Made by a program: the position numbers and the translations under genes. From Rhodeus uyekii (Eukaryota; Chordata; Actinopteri; Cypriniformes; Acheilognathidae), in the NCBI GenBank assembly GCA_037043235.1, contig JAWRVZ010000043.1, positions 719,001-783,000 on the forward strand: a stretch of DNA of 64,000 bases, read 5' to 3'. This document shows, one piece after another, positions 1 to 13,900 of the stretch (position 1 is its first letter; each line of letters starts with the position of its first letter). The notes beneath the pieces are model-generated. The model was not told the DNA's origin, ran no database searches, and saw only the letters and a program-made list of their open reading frames with translations.

Positions 1-449
1 TAACGTAAAATGTCGAAGCTTACCTTTCGAGTGAGGCTGTCTCCGAAAGTGGCGGGAGAGGAGGAGGAGGACAAACGGCAGATAACGTACGTACACTTAA
101 CTTTACGAAAACACATAAAAAAATGTAAAGTTTGGGGTGCGGAGTGGCTGAGCTAAAGCACGCCAGCACGTACGTATAGAAGATGCATGATGGGAGGGAT
201 GCTGTCCAATTAGAGAGAAGGATCTCATGGCTTGGCTAGCATCAGGAACCAATGGGAGAGCAGGAGGATGGTGGCGAGTCTACTATAACTAAGATGAGAT
301 TCAAAATTGTTATGGGGCGAATCTCTGACTTTAAGAAACCTTTCGTATCTTGAAAACTTTTCGTATGTAAAGCAGTAAAATTTTTCGTCTTTGCTTTCGT
401 AACTTGGATTTTTCGTAAGTTGAGCCTTTCGTATCTTGAGGTACCACTG
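1..449. mobile_element. 3' part of a pogo/Tc1-type non-autonomous DNA element
   Basis: The right end reads CCTCAAGATACGAAAGG on the reverse strand, followed by CACTG and a TA dinucleotide at 450-451. This matches the style of the other TA-flanked MITEs in this window, whose ends start CAGTR. The body repeats 'cgtaactt/cgtatctt' motifs like the family at 58880-59643. The left end lies outside the window and no transposase is visible. The superfamily is inferred from the TA target and CAGT terminus. Confidence 0.45.
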
Positions 450-2091
450 TATACTCTTTTTTTATGGTGGAGTCATGAACACTGACCTTAACTGAAGCAA
501 GTGAGCCTTGCAGTTCTTTGGATGTTGTTGTGGGGTCTTTTGTGACCTCTTGAATGAGTTGTCGCTATGCTCTTGAGTTAATTTTGGTTGGCTGGCTACT
601 CCTGGGAAGGTTCACCACTGTTCCATGTTTTTACCATTTGTGGATAACGGCTCTCACTGTGGTTGGTTGGAATCCCAAAGCTTTAGAAATAGTCTGCATC
701 GTTGTAGAGTCCTACTTTTTTTTTTTACTTTTAGCCTTAGACCCATATTAGTCCCTCATATGGGCGAGGATGATATCTCGATGCCGTACCGCCATATGCC
801 CCGATTGAGCCAGAATACACCAATCGTAGATAAACTTCTATATGCAATCTATACACACTATATAAGCCAACACTGCATCCACACTTTTCGTGAAGGTGTC
901 GATTGACAAGGCTAGGTCTAAAGGAAGAACCCAATACTAGTATGCTTCATCCCCAAAAATGAACCTGAGGAACTTCCTGTAATGAGGAAAGATGGATGCA
1001 TTGAAGTATGCATTCTTGATATATGTTGTGACAAACCAGTTCTCAGATCTGATTTAAGCCATGGTTAGTTTCAGTGTGAACATTTTGAATTTGTATGTTT
1101 TTAATTGGAGAATTAGCTTGTGCAAATCTAAAATCAGATGCATCCTCATCCTTTTTTGGAACAATTAAATGCTAGCTGTAGAACCAAGAACTCTCTCCCG
1201 AAGCCTTCAAAGAGGATTTTCAGATCCCCTCTACTCCTTGCAGACCTCGGCTCACAGCCCGAGAAGTGGTGCTTTGCTTCTTTTTGCCCTTTGTGTGGTC
1301 GACTGCTGGGGTTATAACCTCCCATCACCCTCTGAGACCTCAGCTTGCCAAGGGAGATCATGTTAGAACATCAATGGTTGCTGTTTTACCTGCTGAAATC
1401 TCCAAATCCTACAGTGGATACATTTGTGATCCACATAATCTCACCCTCATTAGAGATTCGAAATGTTGTTTGCTCATCATTATAATGCTTTTGTACTTTA
1501 TATGAATGTTACAGGACAAACCAACAATAAATATGACAGACCAGTTCACACAGAAGGCACAGAAGCTGACATTGTTTGGTTCAGGGGATATTTATAGAGC
1601 TTCTTGGTTGTGACATGCTCCAGACTGACGTCCCGCTAAATCATTGGACAGATTTCACACGTGCTTCAAGATGCAATCACGCAGAGGTGTTCCTATAGCG
1701 TAGCTACTCTGATGCAGTGCAAGTATCAAAGCATATCAAAGCAAGGGGAAATCATTGTAAACCAGAAGAAAGCCAGAAGAAACCAAACATTTCACAAAAA
1801 GTTTGTTTGGTTTGAAATATTAAAACAATAGATGTAGAGCTGAAAATGAGTAATTAGTAATAATAATCAGTAATTGTGGGGGTTTTGCATTGGTAAAGCA
1901 ATAGTGGATCATGTTCATAGTTAAACAAACCTGAGATATGACACCCGCACTTTATACAAGCACTTTAATTTAATATTTTTTATGTTTCTAGTTGGTTTCT
2001 AGATGGTTTAGGCCACCACAAATTTTCACACAGTGTACATACCAGTACAAACATGTAGTATTTGCTAAATTTGTTATGCTCCACGTCCCAG
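450..2091. other. otof intron, repeat remnants only
   Basis: No exon could be supported here. About 590-700 resembles a fragment of a dispersed fish DNA element, and all frames are short. About 1610-1730 (a 'cattggacagatttcacacg...' stretch) resembles the ends of the repeat family bounded by CCTTTCAAGGGAACTC seen at 8295-11231. The rest is AT-rich intronic sequence. Confidence 0.4.
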
Positions 2092-4092
2092 GTTAGTGTT
2101 ACTGTTGTCGAGGCTAGACAGCTGGTGGGATTGAACATGGATCCAGTGGTGTGTGTGGAAATTGGTGATGATAAAAAATATACTTCCATGAAGGAGTCGA
2201 CCAACTGCCCTTACTACAATGAGGTATGGGATTGTAATATTGTCCTATGCAAAATGAAAGACCAAAGCAAAACTTGGTTTGTATGTTGTCTACTGAATTG
2301 CAATAGATATCATAGCATTGTAAATTAAAATGTTTTGAAAAAATCCATCCTAAAACATATATTCATGGGGGTTTTTTTTGTAGTATTTCGTTTTCGACTT
2401 CCATGTTCCTCCTGATGTCATGTTTGACAAGATCCTGAAAGTGTCAGTAAGTATAAATAAATGAGTAAAGCCTCCCCTTGTGAAAAAGACACTTTAGCAT
2501 ACTTTTAAGAAAGCAGTTACAGTACAATGGAAATAATATACTTATAAGAATACATTTAATCTAAATAGAATGTTTTCAGACACTACATTAAATGTAATTT
2601 AAATTTATATCAAAGGCAATTAACTTTAGTGTGCTTTTCTGACTCCCTTAAGTACATATTTATTTGTAATTTCATAATTACTTTGTTAAATTAGAGCCAA
2701 ATGTGCTGATTTTCTTGAGTTGCTTTTGTAAATAAATCTAAATGATGATACATGACTAAATGAATGAATAGTCAATATCAATGACCATCGAGAACCACTC
2801 TATCAAACAATCCAACGTAACATTAGCACAAAACCAATGAACTGAGCAAGACTGAAGGCTTAAATACAAAGGGAAGGTAATCAACAGAACAGGGAACAGG
2901 TGTGAACTAATTAGAAACTATGACAACGAATGAAAGACTAGAGCTGTGTTTAAAATCCCACACCCTAATTCACTCTTCCCTACATTTTTACTCCACTAAT
3001 AATGATTCAACTGCGGTGCCATCTTCTGGTGAGACATGGTAATTCATTCAGCATGTGACTCTCACAGTACATTATGGGTATTCTCTAGACATTGATAACG
3101 TCCACTCTGGTTTCGGACACCACTACAAATGGCTGGCCCCTCAGATAGTGCCCTATGTAAGAGTATAGAGGAATGTTTTGAACAGCCAAGAACAAGACTA
3201 AACATGATGGTGACACTGCTTATATGGTAAACTAAAATACAATTCCAATTCATTTGAATTGACACGAGTATGTAGCTGTATTGAAATATTACACATTGGT
3301 AATGATGACGTTCCAATTTAGTACATTTAAAATATATTAACTTTAAATGTAATATCAAGTAATACACGAGTACATGTGCTTTATGTTAGTCAACATCAGA
3401 ATAATTGTACTTCTTTAGACGTCAAACATTATTCAAATATAATGTTTTAAACTGTACTGAAAATAAACATTTTGACATTACAAAGTGCACTTTGTAAAAG
3501 TGTTTTAATAAATAGTCGGGAAAGTGTTATTTCTGTAAGTACACTTACGTTTCGTTTATTTCATTGAAATTATATAATCTGCAAGAACATGTTTTTGAAA
3601 ATAATAAATATGTATATACTTCTATGGTCTGAAGTACACTACACATTCAATACAGTTATACACACTTCTTTTTCACAAGGGTGAGCTTTTTCAGAAAAGA
3701 TGATTGGTTTCGTTTAGCATTAAGCTTCATTTTAAACTGTTTAAAAATATTGTGTCCATTCAGGTAATTCACTCCAAGAATCTTTTGCGAAGTGGCACAC
3801 TGGTTGGGAGTTTCAAGCTTGACGTGGGCACAATATATTCACAACCTGGTAATGGGTTTTACATGTTTCTATATGAAGCTCTGTCAATTTCACTTAACAC
3901 TTCAGATTTTCAGGATTTTTTTTTCTTTACAGAACATCAATTCTTCCACAAATGGGCCATTTTATGTGACCCCGAAGACATCACTGCAGGATGCAAAGGA
4001 TACGTCAAGTGTGACATCGCAGTTGTTGCAAAAGGCGACACAATCAAGACTCCACACAAAGCAAATGAAAGAGACGAGGATGACATTGAGGG
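2092..4092 (+). CDS. otof: otof exons 1-4 of the window (C2B)
   Basis: Exons: 2092-2223 (phase 0), 2384-2446, 3764-3848 and 3933-4092, all with AG acceptors and GT donors. They encode residues 1-147 of the visible protein. C2B starts at VSVTVVEARQLVGLNMDP and continues through YFVFDFHVPPDVMFDK and HKWAILCDPEDI to KGYVKCDIAV. It is followed by a TPHKANERDEDDIEG linker that leads into C2C. The exon that should precede 2092 is not in the window. Confidence 0.93.
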
Positions 4093-4217
4093 GTAAAAAA
4101 CCCATCCTATATTATTCATGTTATTTTTAGTGTTGATTTCTAAGGCATGCATTCCTCATTCTGTTTCTTACACTGAACAAACTCTAAACTCCCGTGTTCC
4201 CAACTATTTGCAATACT

Positions 4218-4268
<51 letters not shown>

Positions 4269-7200
4269 CTGGCAATCTCACGCAACAATAAAAAGGCAGA
4301 AGTCTTCCTGATAATTCCATTTAGCAATATATTTAAAGTTAATATAAAGGCAAATTCTATGTGCAGAAACACACAGCTCTTCTTTTATTCATTTCTCTTC
4401 TTGTTCCAGTAACCTTCTGTTGCCAGAAGACGTCCCAGCTGAGCGGCAGTGGGCAAGATTTTATGTCAAAATATACAGAGCCGAGGGGTTACCCAAAATG
4501 AATACCAGCATTATGGCAAATGTCAAAAAAGCTTTTATTGGAGAAAATAAGGATTTGGTCGATCCTTATGTCCAGGTGCTATTTGCAGGACAGAAGGTGG
4601 GCAGAATTATTATTAATACCATTTTAAATTGCAACGTCCTCATTTTAAATGTGTAATTTACCAATGTAGTTAAATACATGAAGTGCAAGTTTCAACCGAA
4701 TTTACCATAACTGTACATAACTGTACATGTGACAGACATTTAGTTTTAGTTTAGACACAAATTTCAAAGATAATAGAAGTAATTATAATATGAAATATGA
4801 AAAACAAGTTAAACTTAAGTTAAACTAACTGCATTTAATTTAAATGTAAAATATAATACACTTTTTTTATACTGAAGATAACATGCAATTAAAAGTCTGA
4901 AAACATTTCAGTCAGTTAATACTGAAGCATTTTCTTTTAAAGTGTATTCCCCCTGGTTTCACAGACAAGATTTAAGCTAGTCTCAGACTAAAATGCATGT
5001 TTGAGCTGTTTTAACTGAAAGCTTTTAGCAATGTTTTCAGCATGTTTATTAAAGCTACTAAAATGTACTCATTAAACTAAAGCCTAATCATGGCTTAATC
5101 TAAACCCTATCTGTGAAAACAGGAAAATTATGTCCTTGAAAAATAATCCTTTTAAATGTATGCGTACTGAATGCTTAAGTGTACTTTTTCCCAAGGGATC
5201 AGTATCTTTAGTCCATTATCCTTTAAGAGTACGACTACATTTTAAGTGCTAAAACCTAACTTTGTGCACGAACATTTAGATGACAAATCTAACTGGCATA
5301 ACCTGATGATTTTATCTTTCCACAATGCAGGGAAAAACTTCAATTCAGAAGAGCAGCTATGAGCCGATCTGGAATGAGCAGATCGTTTTCACTGAGCAGT
5401 TTCCACCACTGTGTCGGAGAATGAAACTCCAGATCCGGGATTCAGATAAAGTGAACGATGTGGCTATCGGAACGCATTTCATTGACCTGCAGAAGATTGC
5501 TAATGATGGAGACAAAGGTAACAGGGATTGTTTGGTGACAAGGTCTGCAAAATAATCTTTCCATTGTCTGTCTTGTTGTTTATTACATTTTGCTTTGGAT
5601 GAGAACAAAACTTGAACTGTATTGAGCTGAATAATAATAGCATTGTCTTCTGTACGACTGCTTTACACTGAAACAAATGGTAACCTAAAAGTTATGCCAA
5701 GTGGTTTTATTCAAACCAAAATAGTATGAAATATTCCTGAATCAACTTTAAAACATTTAAACTAACAAAGTAATTTTTATTCATTTTAAACAGCACATTA
5801 AGATTAAGAGCAACTGCAGGTTACCACTTTTTGCAATGTAACTGAATTAAACTTGTTTCATAATTGAAACATTTTGCAACATCGACACTCTTATTGAACT
5901 GAACTGAATCAACATTGATCTGGACTGAACTGAATAATGACTTTATTGCTTTCTGTAGAGTGGCTTAACTGAATTTTACTCCGTTCAGTAACTGTGTAGG
6001 CTAGAATTGATCACTTATGAATTGAGTAAATAGATGGTTTGACTTGATTTAGCTTGACAAGCAACTAGAAAATCCATTCGTAGAAAAAATCCAAAAATCC
6101 ATTTTAAAATCCAAAATCCATTCGTAGGCTTTCTTCCAACTCTGGGCCCGGCTTGGGCCAACATGTACGGTTCCACACGCAGTTACACACTCATGGACGA
6201 GTACCAGGACCTGAATGAAGGACAAGGGGAAGGGGTTTCGTTCCGGGCTCGCCTGTTGATCAGTCTGTCCGTGGAGATACTGGACACCTCTTCTCCTGAA
6301 GTAATGACCTCCACCGAGGTACAGGTGGAGGGGATACCCAACATCTCAGATGTAAGTGATCCAATGATGGGGGAGGTTTGACAGCCCAATTACAGTGAAT
6401 AATTAATTGTCTTTATTTACCTCCATACATTATTGATTTAGCAGTAATACTCATAGTAGTTCTTTGTGCGCAAGACAATGATCTGCACAGTCAAAGCCAA
6501 AGTTAGGCTTCATTCTGCATGTGACTTGCTGTTAAAAATTTATCATTTGGGAAAACTTCCTTCAGAATTATTTATAAGCACACTGACCTTTATTTTGTTG
6601 TCTAATCTTGGGAAGGCCCTCATATGCACAAAACATTATTTGATCGATTATTTGTTGCTTATATCTAGAATGCCACCGGAAAGATCGAGGAGTTCTTTCT
6701 CTTCGGATGTTTCCTTGAGGCCACTATGATTGACAGGAAGATCGGAGACAAACCCATCAACTTTGAGGTTACAATAGGTAAAATCTATGGTAGACTAGTT
6801 ATCAGCCTTTTGGTGTTATCAACCTATTAGTTATAGGCATGATTTTGGCAGGCCCTTTTATCTGAAGCGAATTACGTTATATTGAATATCTACACTTTGT
6901 CAGTTCATGCATTCCCTAGGAATCAAACCCATGACCTTGACGTTGATCTATGCCATGATCCACTGTTTGGAAAAGCTATAAATTGAGTTTTCTACAATTC
7001 AGAATGTTACAGGATGCAGAATTAACCAGAAATGGGAATTAAAATAATGAATTCCTTTAAAATAAATGAATATTACTGCAGTGAGTGTAGTTCATACAGT
7101 TTACAGTCAATATGAATGAATTTGTTTTTAGCTGATTTGAAACAAATTGATCTCATCTCATTAATCAATTTGTTTCCAGATTTATATGCAAAGAGAAATT

Positions 7201-10200
7201 GCACAAATTAACACAAACTAAATATGTGCATTTTTCTTCTACTAACATATAAACAAATTTGCAATGTCAAACTGATCATCTGATAATATCCAGTTAACTG
7301 TCTATAAATTAGAATGGAATGCAATTAATTTACTGGTGAGACATTTTGTAATGTTTAAAGGGAGAAACAAAGAAGAACAAGTTTGTCCTGATATCTAAAC
7401 TTAGTTAAATTGAACAGCTCTATTTAATATAGTGTTAATACCTGTTTGTTTGAGCAGTCAGACAAAATAAACGACATGAATGGCTCTTTTTTGGACTGGG
7501 AAACCTGTTTGGAAACAAACTTCACTTTCAGAGGAACAGAAATAATAAATTTCGTCTTCATGCGAATAGTGAAATGAATCTGGGAAATGTCTCAGATTCC
7601 TACCTCATTAAAATATTCTCTCTACACAAGGAAACTACGGCAGTGACCTTGATACTCCAACCAAGCCAAAAACCAAGAAGAAGAAGGGTGGCGATGGTGA
7701 TGAAGAGACTGAGCTCATTCACGGCTCCAGTGAGGAGGAGGAGGATGATGGTGGAGATTTGTCTTCAGTTTCCTCCACCCCTCCAATGAAACCAGTCATC
7801 ACTGACAGGTTCGGTCACTCTGGTTAAAAACTCACCTATTTTACTTGACTTTTGGTGCAAATTAATGTGAAATGTCTTATAAATTTTTTCGGCAGAAACT
7901 ATTTCCACCTCCCCTACTTTGAGAGGAAGCCCTGCATCTATATCAAGAGCTGGTGGCAGGACCAAAGAAGACGACTTTATAATGCAAACATCATGGACAA
8001 CATTGCAGACAAATTGGTAATAAAACAATGAATATGGGTTAAATCAGTTCCTGAAATCATTATCTTTTTATGGTTCTGTACAAATTCTAATTTTTCTTTC
8101 AACCACTTTTTTTAGGTTTTTTTGTATATATAATTTGTATTATTACATTATTCACAAAAATATTTTAAATATTTAGGCAAGCCACTAAAAGACTAAATGT
8201 TAACTTATATGTGTTTTTTATATGTTTCCTTTCCACTGATCTTAAGGAAGATGTTATGGAAGCCCAAATTCTCAAGCTTGAAAATTTCCCTTTACCTTTC
8301 AAGGGAACTCTCACTGCGTCAAAAAACACAATCGAAATGAGAATGACCACCGCAATGACGCTGGCCTGATGAGTGAAACATGGAAACATAGAACACTACA
8401 TTAACACTCACTTGCTCATATACTCTGTTCTGAGTTGGGGCAGTCTTGGGGACCCCAAGCAGACAAACCTGAATGAACAGAACCAGATTTCTTTGCTCCT
8501 AGTCATGGTCATGAATGGGGGGAGGACAGACAGCCTGCAGGACAATAGAGTGTGCCAAGTTAGTGGGTTTGAAGATCTCCTAAATCTTTAAGGGATATAA
8601 AGACAAGGAGGAACAGAGCTTTTAAAGTTAAAAATTTGACTGGAACCTCCTCGATTGGTCAAAAGGGGCTTGGGATTGGCCCTGGAGCGCCAAGAACAAA
8701 TTCTTGGTCATCTATTATGTACGGCATACAGCTCCAGAAGGAGTTCTAGAGTGAAGGATGGTCTCAGAAACCTTGGTTGAGAGACCAGATTCTATGTGCT
8801 TGGCCCCCAAATTTCTAAGCCCAAATTTCAGGGCAGGGAAGGGCTATTGAGCCCCCTGCCTGGGACAGGAGCTGCCTCCTGATTGGAATCTCCCACAGAG
8901 TTCTGTCGAGGAGAGACACTAAACAACTGAAACAACAAGGTGAGACGGACCTAGTCCCAGCTCTAGAACCTCTGGAGCAGAGCGATTGGCGAAAAATCTA
9001 CAGAAGTAGCCTCGGCAACCTCTGAACTACCGCATCCAGTCTGAGAGAAGCTAAGTGCGTGAGGGAGAACCATAGTGGACAGTGAAATCCAGCCAGTGGA
9101 GAGTGGATGCAAACAGATCCACTAGTGCTTGGCCAAACTTCTGCCAAATGTGTTCCACCAGTGGAGTCTCCATTTCCCAGACCTCAGCCCCTGTCTTGAC
9201 AGGATGTCTGGTCCTGTGTTTTGGGTCCCAGTGATGCAAGCTGCCCTGAGTGAAAGCGTTTTCCCTTGGGACTAGAGTAGGATCCGGTGTACCAGTTTGC
9301 AAAGTGGATGAGAGCGCAGACCCCCTTGGTGAATTATGTAGGTGAGCACTAATGTGTTGACTGACTGGAAAAGGACATGAATGCCCCTGAAGTCTGAGAG
9401 AAATCCTCTGAGAGCCAGGAGGACAGCCATATTTTCTAGGAGATTTATAAGCAAATCTGCAAATCTGAAAGCTGTTGTCCCCTCCACCAGCCTTGTGCTG
9501 AGCGATCCCACAGGATATCTCGGCATCTGCCGACAGCAACATGTGAAGACAGGGAACTCCCAACATGGGCACTAGGGATGAAACCAGAGTTTCTTCCACG
9601 TAACCAATGGTTACATAACCATAACCTCATGACCTTGAATATGCAAAATGGGTTGCCCCTCTGAGAAAAACCTTTTGGTTTGGAGCCACCACTGGTGGGG
9701 CCTCATGTACAGATGGCCGAACGACGTATAACGTTGGAAGCTGTTGCCCTGAGGCTCAGTGATTGACTGGCCTAACTTTATACTTTTTACTGCTGATAGG
9801 TGTCACAGTCACGTCGCGTCTGTCACATCCGGGTTCCTCTGTGTTTCCCAGTTCCTCCCCACTCCTGTCTTGTTAGTCATTACCCTGTTAATTATGCCAG
9901 CTGATCCTAATTTGCCCTCGTGTATTTCAACCCTCATGTTTCCCTTGTCCCTTGTCGGTGATTGTCAGTGTTTACGGGTAGTTGTTTGTGTGTGGATGTT
10001 CTCTCCATGTTTCCCGAGTTTTGCACCCTCGCGTGCCTTTTATGTTATATTTAAAGTACCTTTTGTTTCTTTGTTTTGTGATTCTCTGCAGAGGTGCTCC
10101 TCGTTCGTCCGCATCGCCCAAAGCATTACAATAGGATGGTCTCGATGTGCACGCAGAAAGACATGCAGAAATTGTTACATCCCATACAGAGAAAGTACAC

Positions 10201-10935
10201 TCTTCTTAGTGTTTAGCTTTAACCCTTCTTCATGAGAGCAGGAACAACATCTTAAATCTGGACTGCTAACTGCCATGACTGAGATGAGATCAATCAAACG
10301 TCAATGTAGTCCAGAATGTGGCTAGAGCACGGGTGGGCAAACTACGGCCTGCGGGCCATATCCGGCCCGTTGGGCTTTTTAATCCGGCCTGCCGAACTTG
10401 TTTCAAACCTCCTTAATTTTACATTCTCTGTAATGTCACTCTGTCGCGACAGTGGTGCTGAAGCTTTGGTGGATAGTAGGCGTGTGTCGCAAACCCCTCT
10501 ACACCCCACCCCCCGTCAACAATCGCAAACCGCTCACCTCGGCCCCTCTGTCAATTTTAAGAAACCAATGTGGCCCGCGAGACAAATATTTTTCCTCAGC
10601 CCTGGGCTAGACCGTAAGCCAGAATTGTAGAAACTGATATTGGTATGCCTTGCCTCTGAAGGCGACCCTTAGGAACTTCTGTGTTGTTGAAGAAAGAGAT
10701 GTCTTTCGAGGCTTGTCTCTGGTTTTTTTGAACAACCACACCAGTGCCCTGAAGCAGCATACCAGAAGGGAACATCTGAAGTGACTGTTCTTGCTGGGGA
10801 ATGAAGTCTCGAGTCTTCATGTCCAGTTTTCTCATTGGTAGCAAAGTCCAGTTCCATATGAATTGGATAGCTGCAGCACCGATGTCTCTGGTGGAGTGCA
10901 AGTAACTGCAGAGCATGCTTCCAGCTCCTGAAAGA

Positions 10936-10981
<46 letters not shown>

Positions 10982-13900
10982 TGTGTGTGTGGGAATCCTG
11001 TTCTTTTTACGCCAGAAGCAAGCACACTCTCTCTCGTTTCACAGCGCTTACTAAAGACATGTAAGCTGCATGCTTCTGGCATGCCGCCTCATGCCTTTAT
11101 AGCTTCTTAGCTCATGACGTCATCTGTCCACAACATTCACACTGTTGGTTTGATTTCACATGTGCTTCATGACACATTCATCCAAAGCATTCCCATTACG
11201 TTTTTCGATGCAGCAGAGTTCCCTTGAAAGGGAACAATTGTTTTTATTGTTCTGTAGTGTCTTGCCTTAAATCTAATTTCTATTGTAGTATATGATAATA
11301 ATAAGCCTGGTTATAGTTAATCTGTGAAAATACATCCATATGTTTACATTGCAGCCTGTGCTCTGAATCCTTTTATAGGAAGAAGGGTTAAATGATGTGC
11401 AGGAGATCATTAAAACCGAGAAGGCCTTTCCTGAGCGCAGACTCAGAGGAGTCCTGGAGGAACTCAGCAATGGCTGCAGGTTTGCAAACAAGTTATTCTG
11501 CAGATCAGAGTTGAGCAATTTGTGCTTCATTTGTGTTCCTTTGATTTTAAGAGGCAATATTATTCCCTTAATTAAAGTCTTAGTTTTGTTTTGGGCTCTA
11601 CTAGAACAGGTTTTCATACTTGAATGTTCAAAAACGCATAATTTTTTCCCACATTTGACATTTTTGCAGCACCTTCTTTGTTCTCAGTCTGTTATTAACG
11701 CTAATAGATGCGTTTCCTGAAAACATTGTTTGCTAACTATGGTCGCAAGTCCCGTTATTATCAACACAGATCAACAAGTCTTTGTTTCCCGAAACCATAG
11801 TTCCAATGAACATTTGCAAACAGCATCACAAATTTGTTGTTAGAACAACAGCGCTTAACCTGTAGATAATAAATCCTTATCTTGAATAAAATAAGCAAAC
11901 TGATGTTCATTACAATCTATATCTTTCATTTCAAATAATTACAAATGTCTTTTACGTCTGTCAAGAGATTTAAAGTGCATTTTTTGTATGTAAGAACCCA
12001 ATGATTGAATCTGGAAATGAATCAAAATAACTGAGAAAAATTCAAATGAATCCTTAGTGTCACAGTGTGTTATGGCAAAAAGAGGAGAATGATCTAATTG
12101 CACATATTTTATTAAACAAAGATGATAATCAAATGAAGAAGACTATAGGAAACACAAGCATAAACAAAAAAAAACTTGGGTTTTAGGCACCATGAAAGTA
12201 GTTTGACTTTTTTTTTCAACTATCATCATGGTACAGGTCTCATGGCCGTTAGCTATATCAACAGTCTGACATTGATTCAATCTGAATTTTGAATCCACTA
12301 CCTATGTAACAATATGATTGAACAACAAATTTGTGACAAAGCTATTTTAGGAAATAGTCGTGACTAGCTAGTTGATTTCTTCAGCAATGCAACGTACTAT
12401 GGTAGTTAAGCAGTGAGTTGATAACGCAGCTCTGTTTAGTTCCTGTCTCCATGAAGCCCCGCCTTCTGAAAGCATACTGTGCTCTGATTGGTCGGCTGGA
12501 TCACAGTATTGTGATTGGTCAAGCGGTTTGCGCATGTTGGTGAAATACCTCATTCCTTACCATAACCACCAGTTTCAACACTATTATTTTATCAGCAGTG
12601 CACATAAATTATTTGTGGGGGAATTTTCTCTCTTTGTTTTTTACATGTATGTAATAGTTGCTTTGCAAGGTGATGACGCACGTTTTCGTGATAGTCCAGC
12701 AAGAACATTTTGAAATTAAATGGAAAAGAAAAAATATCCTGAAATTTGAGGCAAAAATGGCACTGTTGAATGTTATATTTTCACAAAACTATCATTTAAC
12801 CATTTTTTTATCTCTCTAGAGGGAGAATATATTAATAACAAATTTCATATCTCTTTTAGTACCTTTGTAACTTTGGCAAACAATGACCAGAATCAGGCCG
12901 GGAAGACTAAGCTGGACCGGGAGAGGGTGAAACTATGCATGCAGGAATTGGTAAAACACTCACTTAACACACACTTCAATTAAAAGCTGTTAATCTGTTA
13001 CAAATAAATGTTATTAATACCTAAAGTTAAAATGTGACTCTATTTATATGTGGCTTGGTTTTGTGTCTATATCTGACAGGAAAGCATGGGCCAGCAAGCA
13101 AAGACCATGCGATCACAAGTTAAGAAAAGCAACGTGAAAGACAAAATAAAACTGGCCCAAAACTTCCTCCTCAAGCTGAGATTCTTGTCTGATGAGGTAG
13201 TGCACTTGGTTATATGGCCATATAGATTTCGGAATTAAAATCACTGTAAAAAATATTTATGCAAATTCTTTTGGTGTTTCATCATAGCCACAACATAGCG
13301 TTCCAGATGTTTACATATGGATGATAAGCAACAACAAGCGCATTGCATACGCCCGCGTTCCCTCCAAAGACATCCTCTACTCTTCTGTCGAGGAAGAAAC
13401 TGGAAAGGACTGTGGGAAGGTCCAGACGATCTTTTTTAAGGTTGGGATGAATGCACTCTGAACTTGTCTCAAAAACAGCAGTTACCACATTATTATGTCA
13501 GAATAGTTATCTTGACTCATGGGAATCATGTTCTCGTTCCCTGTTCAGGGAACTATGGTTACATACGTAACCTGAGACGTTCCCTTTCAAGGGAACTCAT
13601 GCTGCTTCGAACACTTTGGGGAATACCTTGATGAAGCGTTCGACGCAGCGTCTCGTTCCCTCTTCAGGGAACTATGGTTACATACGTAACCTGAGAAATT
13701 TTCTTATTATGAAAACAGCTCAAGACTTGGTCCCCCTTTTTAAGCTAAGCTGCCAGAACAGCTTGTGATGAACATATCAGCGCTTGCCTGCATTACAACA
13801 CCAATCGGGTGATCGGGGAATATGAAATTATACCTTTAATTGGCTTGTTCTGACCTTTTACTTGATATGCTTTAGCAGCAAGTACTCATTTACTCTCACT

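Larger units (their letters stand above)
8295..11231. mobile_element. composite repeat bounded by a perfect inverted 16-mer
   Basis: CCTTTCAAGGGAACTC at 8295-8310 recurs as its exact reverse complement at 11216-11231. The next bases also match in inverted orientation with a few changes (ctgc/cactgc, atcgaaaaacg). The interior (2.9 kb) holds a degraded retroelement fragment (9051-9599, - strand), a possible solo LTR (9801-10133), a hAT MITE (10328-10604) and a TA/GT microsatellite. It fills almost all of the otof intron between exons 10 and 11. I recognise the end motif only as a cyprinid-type dispersed repeat; the superfamily is not assigned. Confidence 0.5.

Noticed and set aside
554..906. 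Overlapping forward frames with hydrophobic residues.
   Set aside because: They lie in repeat-like sequence, overlap each other and a reverse frame, and have no recognisable domain or splice context.
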